A stretch of 47,253 bases of DNA. Origin: Treponema sp. GTDB taxonomy: Bacteria > Spirochaetota > Spirochaetia > Treponematales > Treponemataceae. The notes beneath the pieces are model-generated. The model made no database searches. It saw only the letters and a list, made by a program, of their open reading frames with translations, and had not been told where the DNA came from. Location of the stretch: NCBI GenBank assembly GCA_017450535.1, contig JAFSTK010000032.1, positions 1-47,253 on the forward strand. Direction: 5' to 3'. A program made the translations under genes and the position numbers. This document shows positions 44,651-47,253 of the stretch, piece by piece (positions within the stretch are counted from its first letter, which is position 1; each line of letters opens with the position of its first letter).

Positions 44651-44686
44651 AGATAACAGTATAGAGAAAATATCAGGCTTAGGCAA
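44651..44686 (-). promoter_or_regulatory. Promoter positioned for a leaderless metG mRNA
   Basis: On the minus strand, TTGCCT (44686-44681) and TATACT (44663-44658) are 17 bases apart. Seven bases follow the -10 before the ATG at 44650, so the transcript would start at or next to the start codon. No Shine-Dalgarno sequence occurs in this gap. Confidence 0.6.
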
Positions 44687-44709
44687 TCAGTAGATTATGC
44701 AGTGTAAAT

Positions 44710-45168
44710 TTATGATGCGTCATTTGAAAAGAAATCGTCAAGAATCTGCCAGGCTTCGAGCACTTGGCGGGTTTTATCTCTGGCGACTTTTTGCAGCACA
44801 GGATTATCGCCATGGCGGTCAGGATGATAATATTTTAATTTTTCATGATAGGCTTTTTTTGCCGCTTCGGCTGTGGCATTTTCTTCCAGTCCCAGCACCT
44901 TGAATGCAGATTTTACCGAAACCGGCAGTTTTTTTGGGGTATGGATGACTTTTCCAGTTGCGCCCTGTGCACTTTTTTCTTCATGTTCAGAACTTTTCTC
45001 TACCCTGCCCTCAGAAACATGCTCTATTGTGTCACTAGTTTTTTCTGCATTAGTATCGGAAGTGTTTTTTTCCGCACTATCAGAAGACTTCTTTTCCGTA
45101 AAAAAAATACCGGACTCAAGTGCGTCGCTTAACATATCTCCTAAACGATCGTACATTGAATCCGGCAT
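44710..45168 (-). CDS. C-terminal J-domain protein
   Basis: Protein of 152 residues. The N-terminal 75 residues are Ser/Glu/Asp/Lys-rich and probably disordered. The C-terminal part (about 87-148) is a J domain with the HPD signature (YYHPDRHGDN), which would stimulate a Hsp70 ATPase. There are no zinc-finger or Gly/Phe regions of a full DnaJ. GGAGG is placed before the ATG at 45168, in the 26-base gap after glgC. The client or Hsp70 partner is unknown. Confidence 0.92.
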   Translation of the reverse strand: MPDSMYDRLGDMLSDALESGIFFTEKKSSDSAEKNTSDTNAEKTSDTIEHVSEGRVEKSSEHEEKSAQGATGKVIHTPKKLPVSVKSAFKVLGLEENATAEAAKKAYHEKLKYYHPDRHGDNPVLQKVARDKTRQVLEAWQILDDFFSNDAS

Positions 45169-45194
45169 CGATTTCCTCCACTCGGAAAGTGGAA

Positions 45195-46493
45195 TTAGAT
45201 TACTGTTCCAGACGGAATTACTGCGCCCTTACGGATAACAACGATACCGTCAGAAATGTAGAACGTGCCGTGGTCGCCATCTTCATACTTGTTGCCGTCC
45301 ACATTGATGCGGCAGTTGTCGCCAATGCGAGCGTCCTTATCGATGATGGTCTGTGAAATCACACAATTCTTGCCAATACCAACATTCGGGCGACCTTCTT
45401 TTCCGTTTTCAGTTTTCTGCTCTTCGCTTTCGTAGAAGTCTGCGCCCATAGTAATAACACCGTTCAATTCAGTGCCGCTTTCAATAAGGGTTCGTACGCC
45501 GATAACACAATTGTTGATTGCCTTTGCGTTTGAGACGATACAACCTTCAGTGAGCAAACTGTCCTGAATATGAGGAGCACCATTAACCTTCGGTGGCGGC
45601 AAATTGCGCATGTGTGTATAAATCGGCGCGTCCACATCGTAGAAGTTAAACGGCGGATTAACTTTTGTCAAATCCAATGTTGAGTCGTAGAAGCTGCGGA
45701 TTGTACCGATGTCTTCCCAGTAGCCGTCGAAGATGTATGAATTGACCTTCTTGGTTTTGAGCGACATAGGAATAATTTCCTTGCCGAAATCGGTATATTC
45801 GTTATCCAACATCTCTTCCATGGTCTTTGCGTTGAAAATGTAAATACCCATAGAAGCCAGGAATTCTTTTTCTGCGGGCAAATCACCACGAGCGTTTGCC
45901 GGAATCTTCCAGTCAGAAATGTCTGCGTCCGGCTTTGGCTTTTCCTTGAACTCGGTGATACGATGCTGACTGTCAATCTTCATAATACCAAAGCCACTTG
46001 CATCGTGACGGTTGACCGCAGTTGTTGCGATAGTGATATCCGCACCGCTTTCCACATGAGATTCCATGAATTTTTCCAAATCCATGCGATACAATTGGTC
46101 ACCAGAGAGAATGATGTAATGAGTGGGGTTCTGTGAGCGGAAGTGCGCCATATTCTTGCGGACAGCATCAGCGGTGCCTTCAAACCAACCAGAATGTTCC
46201 AAAGTCTGCTCTGCCGCCAAAATTTCAACGAAACCCTGACTAAAGCGGTCAAAATTGTATGAATTTGAGATGTGCATGTGCAATGAAGCACTATTAAACT
46301 GAGTCAGCAAATAAATCTTGCGATAACCTGAATTGATACAGTTTGAAATAGGAATATCAACAATACGATATTTACCGCCGAACGGAACAGCCGGCTTTGA
46401 GCGTTCTTTTGTAAGCGGGTACAATCGGGTTCCTTTACCACCACCCAAAATAATCGCTAGAACGCGAGGTTTTTCAATTGATTTCTTATCCAT
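45195..46493 (-). CDS. glgC: Glucose-1-phosphate adenylyltransferase
   Basis: Enzyme of 432 residues that makes ADP-glucose, the glucose donor for glycogen. The nucleotide motif GGGKGTRLYPLT (17-28) and the family block KPAVPFGGKYRIVDIPISNCINSG are intact, as are WFEGTADAVR and SGDQLYRMD. The C-terminal third is the left-handed beta helix. AGGAG precedes the ATG at 46493. Next to it is the end of a GH57-type gene, so a small glycogen or maltodextrin cluster is likely. Confidence 0.97.
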   Translation of the reverse strand: MDKKSIEKPRVLAIILGGGKGTRLYPLTKERSKPAVPFGGKYRIVDIPISNCINSGYRKIYLLTQFNSASLHMHISNSYNFDRFSQGFVEILAAEQTLEHSGWFEGTADAVRKNMAHFRSQNPTHYIILSGDQLYRMDLEKFMESHVESGADITIATTAVNRHDASGFGIMKIDSQHRITEFKEKPKPDADISDWKIPANARGDLPAEKEFLASMGIYIFNAKTMEEMLDNEYTDFGKEIIPMSLKTKKVNSYIFDGYWEDIGTIRSFYDSTLDLTKVNPPFNFYDVDAPIYTHMRNLPPPKVNGAPHIQDSLLTEGCIVSNAKAINNCVIGVRTLIESGTELNGVITMGADFYESEEQKTENGKEGRPNVGIGKNCVISQTIIDKDARIGDNCRINVDGNKYEDGDHGTFYISDGIVVIRKGAVIPSGTVI

Positions 46494-46573
46494 AATAACT
46501 CCTAGTCAGCAGATACGCCGAAAATATTCTCTCTCTTTATTATAAATCCATAGTTGAATATTTGCAAACAAAA

Positions 46574-47253
46574 TTATTGCGTATCAGAAGGATTTGCAGA
46601 GGATTTTTTTGCTCCTCCCCGACGACGCTTTTTAGGAGTAATTATTGTAAAATTGATAGTCTTTTCCATCTCCATGCCGGCAGCTAAATCGACATTCCAG
46701 CACATAGAGGCGACAAATGTAGTTCCCGCAACCTGTGGGTCAGAGCCTTGGAAACGAGGACGTTTGAAGAACAAAGGCATACAAGTGATGTCAGCATCCT
46801 CATTCGGCTCATAAACAAAAGAAATATCGTTTGCCGTATCGGTTATCTGCATATATGAGATGTCTCGCGCGGTTTCGGGAGATGTAATCGATTCCAGATT
46901 ACGTTTTTCACCGGCGGAAATTACTTCGACATCATAGCTGTTGCAATCTGCGCTTGAAAAATCAGTCTGAGCAAAATTTGACTCCACCACCAGTGCGGCT
47001 TTGAGAGCAAGCGGGCTTTCATTTTTGAGAATGTATTGCACCGTAAAGCCATTGGAATTGATGATGTAATTTTTTCTGAGCGAGACAGGCATTTTTAGCG
47101 CGGAGTATTCACCAATGCCATACAACTTGATTTCATGGCGTTTTTTGTCAAAGCCCGCCTGAGTAAAGGTTACTTGTGAGAAAATACCGCTTCCCGTTGG
47201 AAGACCTTTGTTGTAATCCTTCATCTCTTCTTGTGTAAATAAATGCTCCACAA
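46574..47253 (-). CDS. C-terminal part of a GH57-type glucanotransferase or amylase (partial)
   Basis: Only the last 225 or so residues are inside the window, and the gene continues past the right edge. The region resembles the beta-sandwich C-terminus of GH57 4-alpha-glucanotransferase/amylase proteins (DUF1926 type), with YGIGEYSALKMPVSLRKNYII, LKNESPLALKAALVVESNFAQ and a conserved pattern near the end. The last 20 residues (KKRRRGGAKKS) are basic. The active-site barrel lies outside the window, so the identification rests on this domain and on glgC, which starts 81 bases after this stop. Confidence 0.65.
   Translation of the reverse strand, partial: VEHLFTQEEMKDYNKGLPTGSGIFSQVTFTQAGFDKKRHEIKLYGIGEYSALKMPVSLRKNYIINSNGFTVQYILKNESPLALKAALVVESNFAQTDFSSADCNSYDVEVISAGEKRNLESITSPETARDISYMQITDTANDISFVYEPNEDADITCMPLFFKRPRFQGSDPQVAGTTFVASMCWNVDLAAGMEMEKTINFTIITPKKRRRGGAKKSSANPSDTQ

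Noticed and set aside
1-47253. CRISPR array, prophage or integron
   Set aside because: No regularly spaced repeats, phage structural genes, integrase or attC-like sites are visible. The only mobile remnant is the IS3 fragment.

Overview
The window looks like chromosome of a Treponema-type spirochete. The evidence is a mreB-mreC-mreD-mrdA-rodA cell-shape operon, a TmpC/PnrA-type lipoprotein, a P13-like spirochetal membrane protein, a FadL-type outer-membrane protein, and a spirochete-like RodA with a long internal insert. Base composition is moderate and AT-leaning, genes are tightly packed, and most start codons follow an AGGAG-like ribosome-binding site. The species cannot be fixed from the sequence alone.

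Layout. Positions 1-8586 (+) hold the end of a TPR-like protein, the elongasome operon, and a radical SAM/DUF2344 gene interrupted by one in-frame TGA. A FadL-like porin (8841-10109, +) follows with its own promoter and a palindromic operator candidate. It converges on mfd (10212-13844, -) across a strong terminator. Positions 13907-17675 (+) encode an exported protein of unknown function, a large acidic protein with a pseudo-receiver head and repeated DILxQN motifs, and a double zinc-ribbon membrane protein. A tRNA-Leu(CAG) with its own promoter and terminator follows.

Positions 17858-25310 (-) are a housekeeping run: two RluA-family pseudouridine synthases, a small membrane protein, a YggS/PLPBP protein, RsmA, a short ComEC, a HEAT-like exported protein and a PilZ protein. 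A CPBP protease (+) then faces a gliding-type ABC exporter set (DUF4340 protein, GldF-GldG fusion and ATPase, all -). Positions 30200-31990 are accessory in character: an IS3-type transposase remnant, a GC-rich palindrome, and an XRE regulator divergent from a SHOCT/P13-like protein. Next comes a GGDEF diguanylate cyclase broken by one base in a run of nine T.

The rest is on the minus strand: RNase Z, a lipoprotein, a DRE-TIM aldolase, then a four-gene signalling operon (37 kb to 41 kb). That operon encodes an RsbW-like ATPase-fold protein, a BMP-family lipoprotein, a Cache-HAMP-SpoIIE phosphatase and a nitrilase-superfamily enzyme. It is followed by a FemX-like transferase, metG, a J-domain protein, glgC, and the end of a GH57-type glucanotransferase.

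The strongest candidate for something new is the 36485-41205 operon: a ligand-binding lipoprotein, a PP2C phosphatase and an ATPase-fold partner are joined to a C-N hydrolase, with no transporter or sigma factor beside them. Two possible recoding or phase-variation events (TGA at 6340, T9 at 32176), two promoters placed for leaderless transcripts (metG and the ATPase gene), and the scaffold-like pseudo-receiver protein are the next most interesting points.
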